Part shown: in pieces, positions 39,793 to 49,087 of the stretch
How the letters are laid out: the number at the start of each line of letters is the position of its first letter
Position numbering within the stretch: the first letter of the stretch is position 1
Source: Pseudomonas asplenii
GTDB taxonomy: Bacteria > Pseudomonadota > Gammaproteobacteria > Pseudomonadales > Pseudomonadaceae
DNA: 64,000 nt
Direction: 5' to 3'
Assembly: GCF_001293465.1 (NCBI RefSeq)
Contig: NZ_JSYZ01000023.1
Span: 1 to 64,000 of the forward strand
Translations under genes and position numbers: made by a program
Notes under the pieces: generated by a model
What the model was told of the DNA's origin: nothing
Database searches by the model: none
The model's input: the letters and a program-made list of their open reading frames with translations, nothing else

Positions 39793-42282
39793 TTACTGGG
39801 CCGCGCCCCGGTCCTTGACGCTCAGCGAGTACTTCAGGGCCCGCTGCTGCTGGACACGTACATCCGGCAGGCCAATGGTTTCCGGGTTGGCGAAACCGGT
39901 GGGGGTACCGGAGCCAGCCGGAATATTGATGGCATCGAACAGGAAGCTGAAACCCTGCTTCAGTGCAGACTGGGCCACACCGTGACAGCCCATGCAACCG
40001 CCCATGGTCAGGCTCTGGCTGCTGTGGTCATAGTCCGGCACCTTGATGTTGGCCACGTTGCGCATGTTGGTCAGGGTGTTGTTCTGCGGAACCGGGAAAA
40101 TGTTGGTCCCCCGAAACAGCTGAATCCCCGGCTGGCTGCTCTCGACCATGATGTTGGCCAGGTAGTAGTCCGGGTCGGTCTCGTTGCTCGACGGGATGGC
40201 CTGCACGCCCTTGAGCCGGTAGTGCTTCCAGACTGAATTGCCGAACTGGCCACTGGCGTCCATCAGTTGCCTGACCTGCTCGTTCACTGCGGCGACTTCA
40301 GCATGGGTGGTCTGCGGCTGCACCACCGTGATCGGACCGGCCTGTCCCTTGGGAATCCCGTTGCTGCCGGAGTAGATCGGCGGCGTATGCTTCGCATCGG
40401 CCAGGTAACCCTTGGGCAAGGTCACCCGGTGAATGCCCTTGCCGTCCGAGAAGGTCGCCACCGGCGGCGGCGTGTCATCCGGCGGCGAGGCGTAGGCGAT
40501 CCTGTCGTAGTTGGCGATGTAGTAGAGCCCGGTCGGCGAATTGTCGGGCAGGTTCAGCGCATCTTCATGCTCGAAGGTGGCGAAGATGAAAGTCGGGTAG
40601 TTGGGCGTCTTGTGGATGATGTGCAAGGCGACCAGTGCGTACTCCTCGTTATAGGCCACCGGCTTGCTGTCATCGCCGTGGTAGGTCACCACGGTTGCCG
40701 TGTGGTAGCGCGAACGCTGCGCCACCGGGATGTCAGCCAGCTTGCGCCAGGCGGCCTTGACTTCCACGGCACCGTTGGGCAGGACGATGTGATCCGGGTA
40801 GCTCCTGAGGCTCTTCGCATACTCGTAGACCACCGGGTTGGCCTTGGCCTCGAACAGGATCTGGCTGTCGTTCGAAGGCGCGTAATCGTTCCCCTTCATC
40901 GCCGCCTTCGGCGGATTGACCGGGAAAAATATCGCGTTCTGCCCGATCTGGGTCGCCTCATCGAGGTTGTTGTAATGGGCATAGCTGGCCCCCGGCGCCA
41001 ACGGCGCCCCATCGGGGAACTGGACGTAGCTGTACTGCGGGCTGGAGCCGAACGGACGGGTTGGGCCGCCGACAGCGCTCTTGCCTACCGCCGGAAACAG
41101 CTCGGTGCGGTGGGCGAAGGTCTGCCACAGCAGGGGGTTGGCCGTTTGGGAGGCCTTGCCCGAATCGGCGAAGCTGCCGTTCGGGTTGCCCACCCCGCGG
41201 TTGGCCGGCAACGGGGTGTTGGCGGTGTTGTTCAGGGCGATGAAGCTGCGCCAGGCAAAGGTGGCATAGTCGGTATGGCTGATGCCGGTCGCCAGGTCCG
41301 ATGGCAATGGTGGGTTGCTGCGGGTCAGGTCGTTTGCGCTGATCGCATAGGACACACCCAGCCCGGAGGGGTAGGCCGAATTGCCGGAGAAGCGCTTGGA
41401 GAAGTACGGATGCCAGTTCAACCCATCGGTCGAATAGAACGTGGTGGAACTGCTGCTGATGAACACCCGATCGTCAATCATCGCGGCGCTGTTCAGAAAC
41501 CCCTTGAGCCCACCCTGGCCGGCAATCCCCTGCAGGTCACGCCGGGCGCCCCACTGGCCAGCCCGGTCGTAGGTACGCGCGAACGTGGCGCCATTTTCAA
41601 AGGCGTAGTAAGCCCACAACTGGCCGTTGTAGACCACCGGGACCATCGTCAGAATCGAATCGGCGGTCTCCTGGAAGGCCAGGCTTTCGCGGCTCCAGGC
41701 GATCCCGTCGCGGGAGCTGACCGAGTACACGGCCTTGCCCGAGTTCTCGCTGTACAGCACGAACAACTTGCCATTATACACCACAGGCTTATTGGTGACG
41801 GCAGTGTGATTCGTATCGATCGGCTGAGCCGTGGACCAGGCCGTTCCATCCTCGGAACTGACGGTTTTGAGCCGCCTCTGGGCGTCGGTGAAGGTCAGTA
41901 CCAGCTTCTGGTTGAAGGCACTGACGGAGACATTGCCCAGTACACTGCCCACGTCAATGGCTTGCGCCCTGGACCAGTTGCGCCCATCGGGCGAACTGGA
42001 GAAGTAGACATGTTTCTGGTCATAGTTGTTCGACCAGAACATATACACCTTGCCCTTGAACGAATTAACTGAAGGCACGAAATAGGCCGGCAGCGTAAAT
42101 CTGACGGTACTCGAAAAGGCAGGCGTGCCACTGGCGGCGTCGGGTTTATCGAAAACATCGACTGCAATGCCGACACCCTGTTGCGGTGTCGCCACAATGA
42201 AATTTTCCGCATGGATCGAAAAGGTCGCCAATAAACCACACAGGCACACGATCGAGCGGCCAAGCACCGTTCTGAGGTTCAT
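39793..42282 (-). CDS. Exported haem c-type protein with N-terminal propeller-like repeats (829 aa)
   Basis: The signal peptide (MNLRTVLGRSIVCLCGLLAT, FSIHA, cleavage near residue 25) directs export. Residues about 45-320 hold 5-6 repeats of the form GKVYMFW...SSSPDGRNWS, with variants SSEDGTAWS, SSRDGIAWS and YSTDGLNWH, as in sialidase/kelch-like propellers. The second half (from about 340, TDYATFAWRSFIALNNTANT) continues to a CMGCHG haem c motif at about residue 763. Motifs such as VEVKAAWRKLADIPVAQRSR and YALVALHIIHKTPNYPTFIF recall CxxCH proteins of unknown function. Likely periplasmic or surface. Same region as the 451-aa CxxCH protein. Confidence 0.72.
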   Translation of the reverse strand: MNLRTVLGRSIVCLCGLLATFSIHAENFIVATPQQGVGIAVDVFDKPDAASGTPAFSSTVRFTLPAYFVPSVNSFKGKVYMFWSNNYDQKHVYFSSSPDGRNWSRAQAIDVGSVLGNVSVSAFNQKLVLTFTDAQRRLKTVSSEDGTAWSTAQPIDTNHTAVTNKPVVYNGKLFVLYSENSGKAVYSVSSRDGIAWSRESLAFQETADSILTMVPVVYNGQLWAYYAFENGATFARTYDRAGQWGARRDLQGIAGQGGLKGFLNSAAMIDDRVFISSSSTTFYSTDGLNWHPYFSKRFSGNSAYPSGLGVSYAISANDLTRSNPPLPSDLATGISHTDYATFAWRSFIALNNTANTPLPANRGVGNPNGSFADSGKASQTANPLLWQTFAHRTELFPAVGKSAVGGPTRPFGSSPQYSYVQFPDGAPLAPGASYAHYNNLDEATQIGQNAIFFPVNPPKAAMKGNDYAPSNDSQILFEAKANPVVYEYAKSLRSYPDHIVLPNGAVEVKAAWRKLADIPVAQRSRYHTATVVTYHGDDSKPVAYNEEYALVALHIIHKTPNYPTFIFATFEHEDALNLPDNSPTGLYYIANYDRIAYASPPDDTPPPVATFSDGKGIHRVTLPKGYLADAKHTPPIYSGSNGIPKGQAGPITVVQPQTTHAEVAAVNEQVRQLMDASGQFGNSVWKHYRLKGVQAIPSSNETDPDYYLANIMVESSQPGIQLFRGTNIFPVPQNNTLTNMRNVANIKVPDYDHSSQSLTMGGCMGCHGVAQSALKQGFSFLFDAINIPAGSGTPTGFANPETIGLPDVRVQQQRALKYSLSVKDRGAAQ

Positions 42283-42444
42283 GTTTTCACTCCGTTGAAG
42301 TGACCGCTGCCCCAGGCCGTGGAGTGTCCTGAAGCAACAGCATTTCCATTGTCTGCAAGAGGGGGATGGGCAACGCAGGGTCAGACTCGACGAGACCGGT
42401 GCTCCCTGGCGTTGCCGTTTGTGGGGCCACGCAGCCCCTGACGA

Positions 42445-43494
42445 TCATCGCGTGTTTTCTACCGTGGCCTCGGTCGATCGACCTGCGAGAGTGGCCAGAT
42501 ACAGCGACAGGACAAACCCGCTGGCGGCGTCCAGAGCAACGTCGACCGCAGACTTGGCCTCGTCCGGGATCAGTTGCCCGCTGGTGTCCTGCTCCTCGTT
42601 CAGTTCCTGCTCCACCCGCAGCTTGTAGGGCTTGAATGTGATCAGTTGCGGATCGGTGATGGCGACGGCCGCCAGCGGGTCCCAGAAATACAGGTAGTTG
42701 CCGATGCCGTGGACGATGGTCGAGCTGCCCAGCACCTGGGTGAGGAACTGTGCGACCGGATCTTTGATCTGCGAGAGCTGGCGCACGAAATCCTGGGTGA
42801 TGGGAATATCATTGGAGGCATTGAGCGCCACCAGTTGCACGGGAATCCCACTGTCGAAGACCAGTTGGGCGCCCAGTGGGTCCAGGAAGATGTTCCATTC
42901 GGCCACCTCGTTGGTGTAGTACGGCGTAGACCCCAGCGCGTCCTTGATGTTGCCGCCCGCACCGGGCTTGACGTACTGCGGCAGCAGGTTGCCGCCCATC
43001 ACCACGATGCGCTCGACCTTGCTGCGCAAGAGTTTCTGCAAGACCGCGTCCGTCCTGGCCTGCCGGAACAGGTGGCCCCAGGTCGTGCCGCCGCCGATCA
43101 GCAGCACGGTGAACTTGTGGTCAGCGCTTTCCAGGGTTTCCCTGATGAACTCGACCGCGCCGGTGCGCGTCGGGTTGGCATTCTTGCGGGGAAATGCGGC
43201 GTCGTAATGTTTATCCGCCGCCTGGCGTGTATCGAAGGCAAAGGTGTTGCTATACAGCAGCGGACGCTGGAAGCCCGCCACGACCGGCGTCTGCTCGATG
43301 GTCTTGTCATTGAACAGCGTGAGGAAGTTGTTGATGTTTTCCACGCCGTGACTCAGGTGAACAGCCCCCACTCCGGTCACGGTGATGCCGTCAACCTTGA
43401 TCGCATGGTGCTTGAGCAAATACGAGATGGCCATGTAGTCGTCGAAATCGACATCGGTATCCACGAGCACATGTGTAAGCGGTTGCGCAGACAT
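42445..43494 (-). CDS. Nucleoside hydrolase-like (IUNH superfamily) protein
   Basis: A 349-aa protein with start at 43494 and AGGAGG upstream. The calcium-binding N-terminus reads THVLVDTDVDFDDYMAISYL (residues about 7-26), a variant of the DTDxGxDD motif with the third and fourth acidic residues in place. VLLIGGGTTWGHL and VERIVVMGGNLLPQ are the next motifs, and the final Asp is in YFWDPLAAVAITDP (about 268-281). The enzyme would hydrolyse N-ribosides of nucleosides or related compounds. There is no signal peptide, unlike its neighbours. It lies between the two CxxCH genes. Confidence 0.75.
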   Translation of the reverse strand: MSAQPLTHVLVDTDVDFDDYMAISYLLKHHAIKVDGITVTGVGAVHLSHGVENINNFLTLFNDKTIEQTPVVAGFQRPLLYSNTFAFDTRQAADKHYDAAFPRKNANPTRTGAVEFIRETLESADHKFTVLLIGGGTTWGHLFRQARTDAVLQKLLRSKVERIVVMGGNLLPQYVKPGAGGNIKDALGSTPYYTNEVAEWNIFLDPLGAQLVFDSGIPVQLVALNASNDIPITQDFVRQLSQIKDPVAQFLTQVLGSSTIVHGIGNYLYFWDPLAAVAITDPQLITFKPYKLRVEQELNEEQDTSGQLIPDEAKSAVDVALDAASGFVLSLYLATLAGRSTEATVENTR

Positions 43495-43641
43495 ATCCTT
43501 AGCCCTCCTGGCTAAATAACGCATTCAAGTCCGGTTCCAATACAAAACGATCCTGCTGCCCAAGCGTTCGGATGGCCTGTGGTGACTTGATCAGAGAATC
43601 CTTGACGGACCCGGCGCACCGGATCCGCCATGCGACCTACC

Positions 43642-43779
43642 TCAAGGACATTCGCAAGTCGACGGACCGAACACCGGTCCGCTGCACGGATCCTTGGACG
43701 GGCCGAACACCGGGCAGGCGGCTTGGGCAGTCAGAGAGACGCCACAGAGCAGGAACACGGCCAACAGTACTTTCTTCAT
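43642..43779 (-). CDS. Small secreted cysteine-rich peptide (45 aa)
   Basis: A short gene on the minus strand with ATG at 43779 and a strong AGGAGG 6 nt upstream, stop TGA at 43642. The first 20 residues are a clear signal peptide (MKKVLLAVFLLCGVSLTAQA). The predicted mature peptide is 25 residues long with four cysteines (residues 22, 32, 42, 44) and a duplicated motif PVFGPS (23-28 and 35-40): ACPVFGPSKDPC followed by SGPVFGPSTCECP. Two disulphides are possible. It lies about 148 bases upstream of, and in the same direction as, the nucleoside hydrolase gene. No family is known to me; secretion seems secure, function does not. Confidence 0.7.
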   Translation of the reverse strand: MKKVLLAVFLLCGVSLTAQAACPVFGPSKDPCSGPVFGPSTCECP

Positions 43780-44352
43780 TTGCAACCTCCTGAGGTTAAT
43801 AATCGAACGTTCCCTGTCCCTGATCGAGGGTACAGTCGGTCATCACGGACACTCGCAGACGATCGCTCCCGGCAGCGGCCCCACACAGGGATCCCCTCCC
43901 GACACTCGCCCACGAGTCGCCGGAGAGTAAAGATCAGCTCTGTCGAACGCGCCAGTGTGGTGGACGGCCGCAGGTCAGATGCAGTTCGCAGAACCCCGGG
44001 CAACCGAAAGACCGCTATTTTTCACCCAGGGCATGGCGTTTTTACGGAAGTCGCCTACACCTGTAGCAAGGAAGAACGGCACGCGATCGACAAGGAGTCG
44101 ATAGGCAATTCCCCCCTCGCATCCGCTGCGCACAATCCGTCTCCCCTTTTCCCGCATTTCCGGCAATTGCCGGGGATTGAACTCGTTTGTCCGGCACTGC
44201 CGAGGAGGTGAACCACCCCATGCCCTGCTGACCCGTGAAGCCCGTCTCGATGGCCAAACCGAGACCCAGACCAAGAAAAAAAGGAAAGCCCGGCTGAGCA
44301 CGAGCACAGACTCGAAACGTGCCCGGCGTATTCCCCATCAAGGAGATAATCG
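43780..44352. other. Intergenic region between divergent peptide and CxxCH genes
   Basis: About 570 bases with short overlapping frames on the minus strand (hydrophobic but lacking RBS) that I do not accept as genes. A perfect palindrome CCGGCAATTGCCGG lies at 44160-44173. It must hold the promoters of both neighbours; GC skew is mixed. Confidence 0.5.
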
Positions 44353-45708
44353 ATGAACCAGCACCAGACAACACTCACAGGATTGGCGGTGGCGGCCGCC
44401 TTGTTCAGCGTCGCGGCACAGGCCGGAACCTACCCCGACTACGGCTATGCGCCGCCGGACAGCTACACCGGCCCCAAATTCGTGCTCAGCCAGAACTACC
44501 CCACCCAGCCGCCGACCGGCTCGCCACCGGCGTTCTTCAAGAAACTGCCGGCCAAGCCGGACAACAACTTCGAAACCTGGCGCGTCTACATGAACGAGGT
44601 GAAGAACTACTGCCTGGAGGGCAACATCGAGGTCAATTGGGACGTGCAGAAGAACAAGGTGCGCCAGTGGTACCACATGCCGTGGCAGCACTATGGTCCG
44701 CTGGGGCGTGAGGGCATCCATGGCCTGACCAAGGAAGCGCAGATCCAGGTCAAGCAACTGGCACCGACGCAGACCGCCACCGGCCAGACCTATGCCGTGG
44801 GCATTTACAACGACATCGGCGCCTACACCGTCGGCCAGGTCTGGAAAGACCCGCAGAACCCCGACCCGAGCTACACCTCGCAACCCAACAGCTTCCCCAA
44901 CGGGACAGTGGTGTGCAAGGCGCTGTTCGCCGACATCGATCGCAGCACCGTGCCATTTCTGGCCAACCCGGTCCTGTGGCAGGCATACATCACCGATACC
45001 TTCAAGTCGACCAACCGTGTGGTCCGCGACGTCGCGCTGATCCAGATGGACATCGCCGTGCGCGACACGCGCATGAAAGACACCGGCTGGATCTTCGGCA
45101 CCTTCCAGTACAACGGGGCCAAGACCGGCAAGGCCGGCTGGGACAACCTGGTACCGGTGGGGATCATGTGGGGCAACGATCCGCAACAGACAGGCGATGA
45201 CTTCACCAACAAGCAGCCGACCGTCACCAAGATCAACACCGCGCTGAAACAGACCGCCATCAACGCCAACACCCAGGAGCTGCCACCGACCCACCTGGGC
45301 TGGAACGGGCGCCTCAATGGCCCGGTGGACAACCCCGTCAGTTCCTGCCAGAGCTGCCACATGACGGCCGAGTCACCGCAAGTTGCGCTCATGAACCCGA
45401 CGTTCCAGAGTCCGGACAAGGTGCCACCGGTGGGCTCGCCTGAATGGATGAAGTGGTTCCAGAACATCCAGGCCGGTCATCCGTTCACGCCAGGCACCCA
45501 GAGCACGGACTTCAGCCTGCAGATGTCCAATGGGTTGGCGAACTTCTACGAGTGGAAATGCGCCATGGGCGGGATCTACGCCAACGGCGGCAATGCCTGC
45601 ACGAAAGTGGCCAGTCCGAAGCTGAAAATGCTCAAGTCCGGCAGCGCGCCTCAACTGCCATTGCAGCGCGTGATTCGCGACCCGAGCCTGGAACAACTGC
45701 TCGAGTAA
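44353..45708 (+). CDS. Exported CxxCH (haem c-type) protein of unknown function (451 aa)
   Basis: Signal peptide (MNQHQTTLTGLAVAAALFSV, AAQA, cleavage near residue 24). AAGGAG precedes the ATG. The mature protein is rich in Trp/Tyr/Asn (NFETWRVYMNEVKNYCLEGN at about 72-91; DTGWIFGTFQYNG at about 240-252) and carries a single haem motif CQSCH at about residue 332, preceded by HLGWNGRLNGPVDNPVSSC. One or more further cysteines (KCAMGG, NACTK) lie near the end. Its neighbours include the second haem-motif protein and a nucleoside hydrolase on the opposite strand. Role unknown; perhaps electron transfer or an oxidase-like activity in the periplasm. Confidence 0.72.
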   Translation: MNQHQTTLTGLAVAAALFSVAAQAGTYPDYGYAPPDSYTGPKFVLSQNYPTQPPTGSPPAFFKKLPAKPDNNFETWRVYMNEVKNYCLEGNIEVNWDVQKNKVRQWYHMPWQHYGPLGREGIHGLTKEAQIQVKQLAPTQTATGQTYAVGIYNDIGAYTVGQVWKDPQNPDPSYTSQPNSFPNGTVVCKALFADIDRSTVPFLANPVLWQAYITDTFKSTNRVVRDVALIQMDIAVRDTRMKDTGWIFGTFQYNGAKTGKAGWDNLVPVGIMWGNDPQQTGDDFTNKQPTVTKINTALKQTAINANTQELPPTHLGWNGRLNGPVDNPVSSCQSCHMTAESPQVALMNPTFQSPDKVPPVGSPEWMKWFQNIQAGHPFTPGTQSTDFSLQMSNGLANFYEWKCAMGGIYANGGNACTKVASPKLKMLKSGSAPQLPLQRVIRDPSLEQLLE

Positions 45709-45802
45709 CGGTGACCCGGCTCCGGGCAGGGGTTGCCCGGAGCCGGGCTTGATTCAGCAAGCATTCACGCGGTTGGCACGAGCCGAAGCCGTGCCCGCTT
45801 TC

Positions 45803-46477
45803 TCAACCGTTGCGCTGCAACGCATCCAGTTCCTGCTGAGCATGTGCGGCCTGCCAATAGGCATTGAGCAGCGCGTCGATCTCGTCGCAGTCCAGCTTGC
45901 GGCCATTGCTCATCAGCCCTGCCGAATGAATGCGGATGTGCGGTTCCGGCTTCTTCAACGCCATGGCCTGGTTGCCGAACAACTGCCGAACGGCACGGTG
46001 GGTCGGCAGTGGGCTGCCGGGACGCAGGGTCAGCTTCTGCAGCGTCACCAAGCCCTCGTCCTTGACGAAGATGTCAACGACGTCCGCCAGGTTGACCGGC
46101 GCACTGAGGGTGTCGACGAACAACTGGCGACGGGTCAGGCGCATGAACGCGTGTTGACCGGCGTTGCGGTGCTGCCAGGTGACCAGCAGGAAAAGCAGGG
46201 CCAGGAACCCGCCACAGACCATCAGGCCGGTCTTGCCATGATGCACGCCCAGGGCCAGCATGCCCAGCGCAATCACCGTGAACAGCGGGCCGAGCAACTT
46301 GTAGCGGCCAGTGTTGGTGAACTCGGACTGCTCGGGTACACGCTCGATCACCTGCTTGAGTTCGGCGATCGTCTGCTCGCGCTGGGCGGCGCTGAAGCGG
46401 TCGTACTCACCGCCGAGACTGGCCGACAGGTCGGGTTGTTGAGGATTGGTCATCGGAGTCTCGCTCTCTTGGCTCAT
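45803..46477 (-). CDS. Membrane protein, hypothetical (224 aa)
   Basis: ATG 46477 lies 3 bases after the stop of the upstream gene (TAAGTGATG), so translation is coupled. A polar N-terminus (residues 1-60, rich in Glu/Gln) is followed by two adjacent hydrophobic helices (about 63-80 and 84-101: LLGPLFTVIALGMLALGVHH; GLMVCGGFLALLFLLVTWQ). A C-terminal soluble domain of about 120 residues follows (DVVDIFVKDEGLVTLQKLTL; QAMALKKPEPHIRIHSAGLM). Probably an inner-membrane protein with both termini in the cytoplasm. Its partner is the small secreted protein encoded just before it. Confidence 0.65.
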   Translation of the reverse strand: MSQESETPMTNPQQPDLSASLGGEYDRFSAAQREQTIAELKQVIERVPEQSEFTNTGRYKLLGPLFTVIALGMLALGVHHGKTGLMVCGGFLALLFLLVTWQHRNAGQHAFMRLTRRQLFVDTLSAPVNLADVVDIFVKDEGLVTLQKLTLRPGSPLPTHRAVRQLFGNQAMALKKPEPHIRIHSAGLMSNGRKLDCDEIDALLNAYWQAAHAQQELDALQRNG

Positions 46478-46480
46478 CAC

Positions 46481-46909
46481 TTACTGCTTCTTGAGGTATT
46501 CGGTGAGAAACGCCTGAGCATCGCCGCGGCTGGACAGGTTCTCGTCATAGCCGACGGTCAGGGCTTTGGACTCGCCCGGCAGATACAGCTCGCCCCAGCC
46601 TTCCTGGAGGATCAGCACGACGAACTTCTGGCCATCGACGGTGGTGGAATAGCGGGTGTCCTTCGCGGTTTTCTCCACATTCATTTTCTGGATGCGCAGG
46701 TTCCAGTCATGGTCCACGTCTTCCACTTGTACCAGCGCCTGGTTATCGCTGCGCTCACCGATACGCAGGGTCCAGACCTTGACGCCTTGCTGGCCGGAAT
46801 AGGCCAGGACCTTGTCCGCCACCGGCGGGCGTTCCTCGGCCTGGGCGAAGCCGGCCAGCAGGGCCAGCGTGGTGACGAACAGCAGCGCCCACTTGCGAAA
46901 ATCGAGCAT
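46481..46909 (-). CDS. Exported hypothetical protein (142 aa)
   Basis: A signal peptide (MLDFRKWALLFVTTLALLAG, FAQA, cleavage near residue 24) is followed by a 118-residue mature domain with a beta-rich pattern (GVKVWTLRIGERSDNQALVQ; QKFVVLILQEGWGELYLPGE). No cysteines, no known domain. Probably periplasmic. It is the first of a two-gene operon with the membrane protein at 45803-46477 (3-base spacing), so the two may work together at the envelope. It is divergent from the AraC gene at 47083. Confidence 0.65.
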   Translation of the reverse strand: MLDFRKWALLFVTTLALLAGFAQAEERPPVADKVLAYSGQQGVKVWTLRIGERSDNQALVQVEDVDHDWNLRIQKMNVEKTAKDTRYSTTVDGQKFVVLILQEGWGELYLPGESKALTVGYDENLSSRGDAQAFLTEYLKKQ

Positions 46910-47082
46910 CGTTCAGGTTCCTTGAAGGTGGGAGGGGCGACTATTGAAGTCCGCCCCCGGCGTACTGCCAACCGCCATGGCCGCCACCCACAACAATCAC
47001 GCCGTCGATCACAAGCGCTGACGCCGTGCCCGTGATCGCGTTAACATTTGTGACCATGTAGCCAAGTTTTCATGGAAACGCC

Positions 47083-48036
47083 GTGTCGATGGAACGCTGG
47101 AACGCCTATCTGGATACACAATTCTGCTTCGACCGCCCCGCCTCGCTGGCCCACACCGGCGTGCTCGATCCCGCGATCGGCCAGGTGCTGGGCAGCGCCA
47201 GCGGTCACTATCGTGCACGGACCGTGCGCCCGCACCTGCAGTACTTCGACTGCGACCTGCAGTTCCCCGAGCCCCTGCGCATCGACAAGGTACTGCCCGG
47301 CAGCCTGTGCATCGTCCAGGTGCTGCACGGGCAGTGGCAGCATCGGGTCGACGGCCGGCTCAACCAGTACACCATCGGTGCCCCGCATGTTTTGGGCCTG
47401 AGCGAGAGCATGGAAGCGGTGGACCAGTTGCCGGCCGGCAGCCATGCGCGCATGGCCGGGCTACGGATCGCCGGTGACTACCTGCGGGAACTGGCCGAAG
47501 AGGATTCAACCTTGCAACCCTTGCTCGAGCTGCTCGACAAGGGCATGCAGTTCTCGGCGCTCAAGCGTTGCCGGGCGCTGGGGAGTCTGCTGGAGCGGCT
47601 TTATCATTCGCCGTACGAAGGTGCGCTGGAACGCCTGCACCAGGAGAGCCTCAGTTTGGCGGTGCTGGTGGAACTGGCGGCGCATCTCAAGGGCCAGGTG
47701 GCCAAGCAGGCACCAGCGGTACGCGGGCATCGGGACCTGGCGCATGAGGCACGCCGACAACTGGATGCTCATCTGCTCGACCCGCCTGGCAGCCTGGCTT
47801 TGGCGCAGCAGTTGGGAGTCGGCGAAACCACCTTGCGACGAGCGTTCGGGCAGGTGTTCGGGCAGTCGATGCTGGAGTATGTGCGGCAACAGCGGATGGA
47901 GTTGGCGCGGACGTTGTTGCAGCAGAAGAAATGGCAGGTGGCGCAGATTGCGTATCGGTTGGGGTACGCCAATCCGGCGAATTTCAATCATGCGTACAAG
48001 GCGTATTTTGGTTATGCGCCGGGGGCGGAGGGATGA
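47083..48036 (+). CDS. AraC family transcriptional regulator
   Basis: A 317-aa protein starting with GTG (47083) or the ATG two codons later. The N-terminal 200 residues form an uncharacterised sensor (LQYFDCDLQFPEPLRIDKVL at about 53-72). The C-terminal HTH pair lies at about 225-315: GSLALAQQLGVGETTLRRAF and KWQVAQIAYRLGYANPANFN. Its size and the C-terminal LAQQLGVGETTLRRAF pattern resemble PchR-like siderophore-type regulators. Next to the envelope gene pair on the other strand, which it could control. Confidence 0.82.
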   Translation: MSMERWNAYLDTQFCFDRPASLAHTGVLDPAIGQVLGSASGHYRARTVRPHLQYFDCDLQFPEPLRIDKVLPGSLCIVQVLHGQWQHRVDGRLNQYTIGAPHVLGLSESMEAVDQLPAGSHARMAGLRIAGDYLRELAEEDSTLQPLLELLDKGMQFSALKRCRALGSLLERLYHSPYEGALERLHQESLSLAVLVELAAHLKGQVAKQAPAVRGHRDLAHEARRQLDAHLLDPPGSLALAQQLGVGETTLRRAFGQVFGQSMLEYVRQQRMELARTLLQQKKWQVAQIAYRLGYANPANFNHAYKAYFGYAPGAEG

Positions 48037-48368
48037 CGGAGCTGTTCGAGTAACGACGCGGGCCCCCCCCCATCGAGCGTTATGCCCAAGTGAGCTGAAC
48101 TGCCGCTCCCTTGGCTGCTCGCACCAGGCCTGAACAACTTGCCCTCCTCAACGCCGCCAGACCCGCCCTTCCCCACTGACTACCCAAGCCAACGCTATGC
48201 AGGCGACTGATCGAGCCAATGCGCCTGCCCTGCCAGAAAATGCCGCGTCTCTTTGCCCTGCTACTGACCCAGGCTGATCGTTTTGTCGACTTATAAGATC
48301 GACACGGACACCACGCACCGGCAGATCGAGCCTGTGGATCTCTGGGAGGATATCTCCGCCAGCCAGAA
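48037..48368. other. Intergenic stretch, nothing recognised
   Basis: About 330 bases between the AraC stop and the GST stop. Contains a run of nine C (48063-48071), liable to sequencing error, and no convincing gene. A possible fragment of a coding region (RQIEPVDLWEDISAS in one frame) could be a relic, but I cannot identify it. Confidence 0.4.
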
Positions 48369-48980
48369 CTACTGCACTGGGTAGCGCTTGAACAGCTCGG
48401 TCTGCTCCAGGCGCTGCGTGTGTGCATGAAAGGCCGGAAAGTCCTCCAGTCTGATGAGGTCGGGTAGCATCAGCTCGATGAACGACCCCGCCACCGCCGC
48501 AGAGAGCGCGGCCTGATCCGGCCGCCCGCTTGAATCCTGTGCCATCGATGCGGTTTGCTGATCCAGCGCCCGACAGGCGGCAACCAGTTGACCGATGACA
48601 CGATCGATCCACGGCTGGTGCTGCTTTTCGGCCGGGCGCAACTTGCGCTCGTAGACCAGTTGAACCGCCTTCTCGCAGGCGGCCAATGCCAGGCCGGTGG
48701 TGCGCAATGCACTGGCGAGCGCCTGAGGTTGCCGGGGCCACAAGCCATGGTCGTGAGCCTGGGACGCTTCGAGGTAATCGATGATCAGCGAGGAGTCCAT
48801 CAGCACCGTGCCGTCGTCGAGTACCAGCGTCGGCGCCTTGACCACCGGATTGATCGCGGCGAAGGCATCGAATTGGCTGAAGACCGACAGCGACGCATGC
48901 TCGAACTCGACACCGAGCAGGTCAAGCGAGATGGCAACGCGGCGCACGTAAGGTGAATCCAGCATACCCAGTAGTTTCAC
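48369..48980 (-). CDS. Glutathione S-transferase family protein
   Basis: A 203-aa GST. The GTG at 48980 has AAGGAG 8 nt upstream and starts the conserved thioredoxin-like N-terminus (KLLGMLDSPYVRRVAISLDL), so I prefer it to the ATG at 48998. Gly/Ser site SPYVRR; cis-Pro region NPVVKAPTLVLDDG (about residues 48-61); the helical C-terminal domain follows at about 85-203. Probable role in conjugation or peroxide detoxification. It is divergent from a LysR regulator, separated by 107 bases. Confidence 0.85.
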   Translation of the reverse strand: MKLLGMLDSPYVRRVAISLDLLGVEFEHASLSVFSQFDAFAAINPVVKAPTLVLDDGTVLMDSSLIIDYLEASQAHDHGLWPRQPQALASALRTTGLALAACEKAVQLVYERKLRPAEKQHQPWIDRVIGQLVAACRALDQQTASMAQDSSGRPDQAALSAAVAGSFIELMLPDLIRLEDFPAFHAHTQRLEQTELFKRYPVQ

Positions 48981-49087
48981 GATTCCAGCTCCTTGCATCA
49001 GGGGTTATTTCACTCCCACTTACACTACCTGACTGAAAATCGGCGTAATATCGGTAAATACTGTCACTTTTGGTAAGCCTGACTTAC

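Noticed and set aside
40267..42072. 601-aa plus-strand frame inside the 829-aa exported protein gene
   Set aside because: Shadow frame; the minus-strand product has a signal peptide, repeats and a haem motif.
44042..44378. Minus-strand hydrophobic ORFs before the 451-aa gene
   Set aside because: Overlapping frames without RBS; they run across the promoter and SD of the accepted gene, and the composition is not protein-like.
48063..48071. Run of nine C as a phase-variation tract
   Set aside because: It lies between genes, not within a reading frame or a promoter that I can identify.
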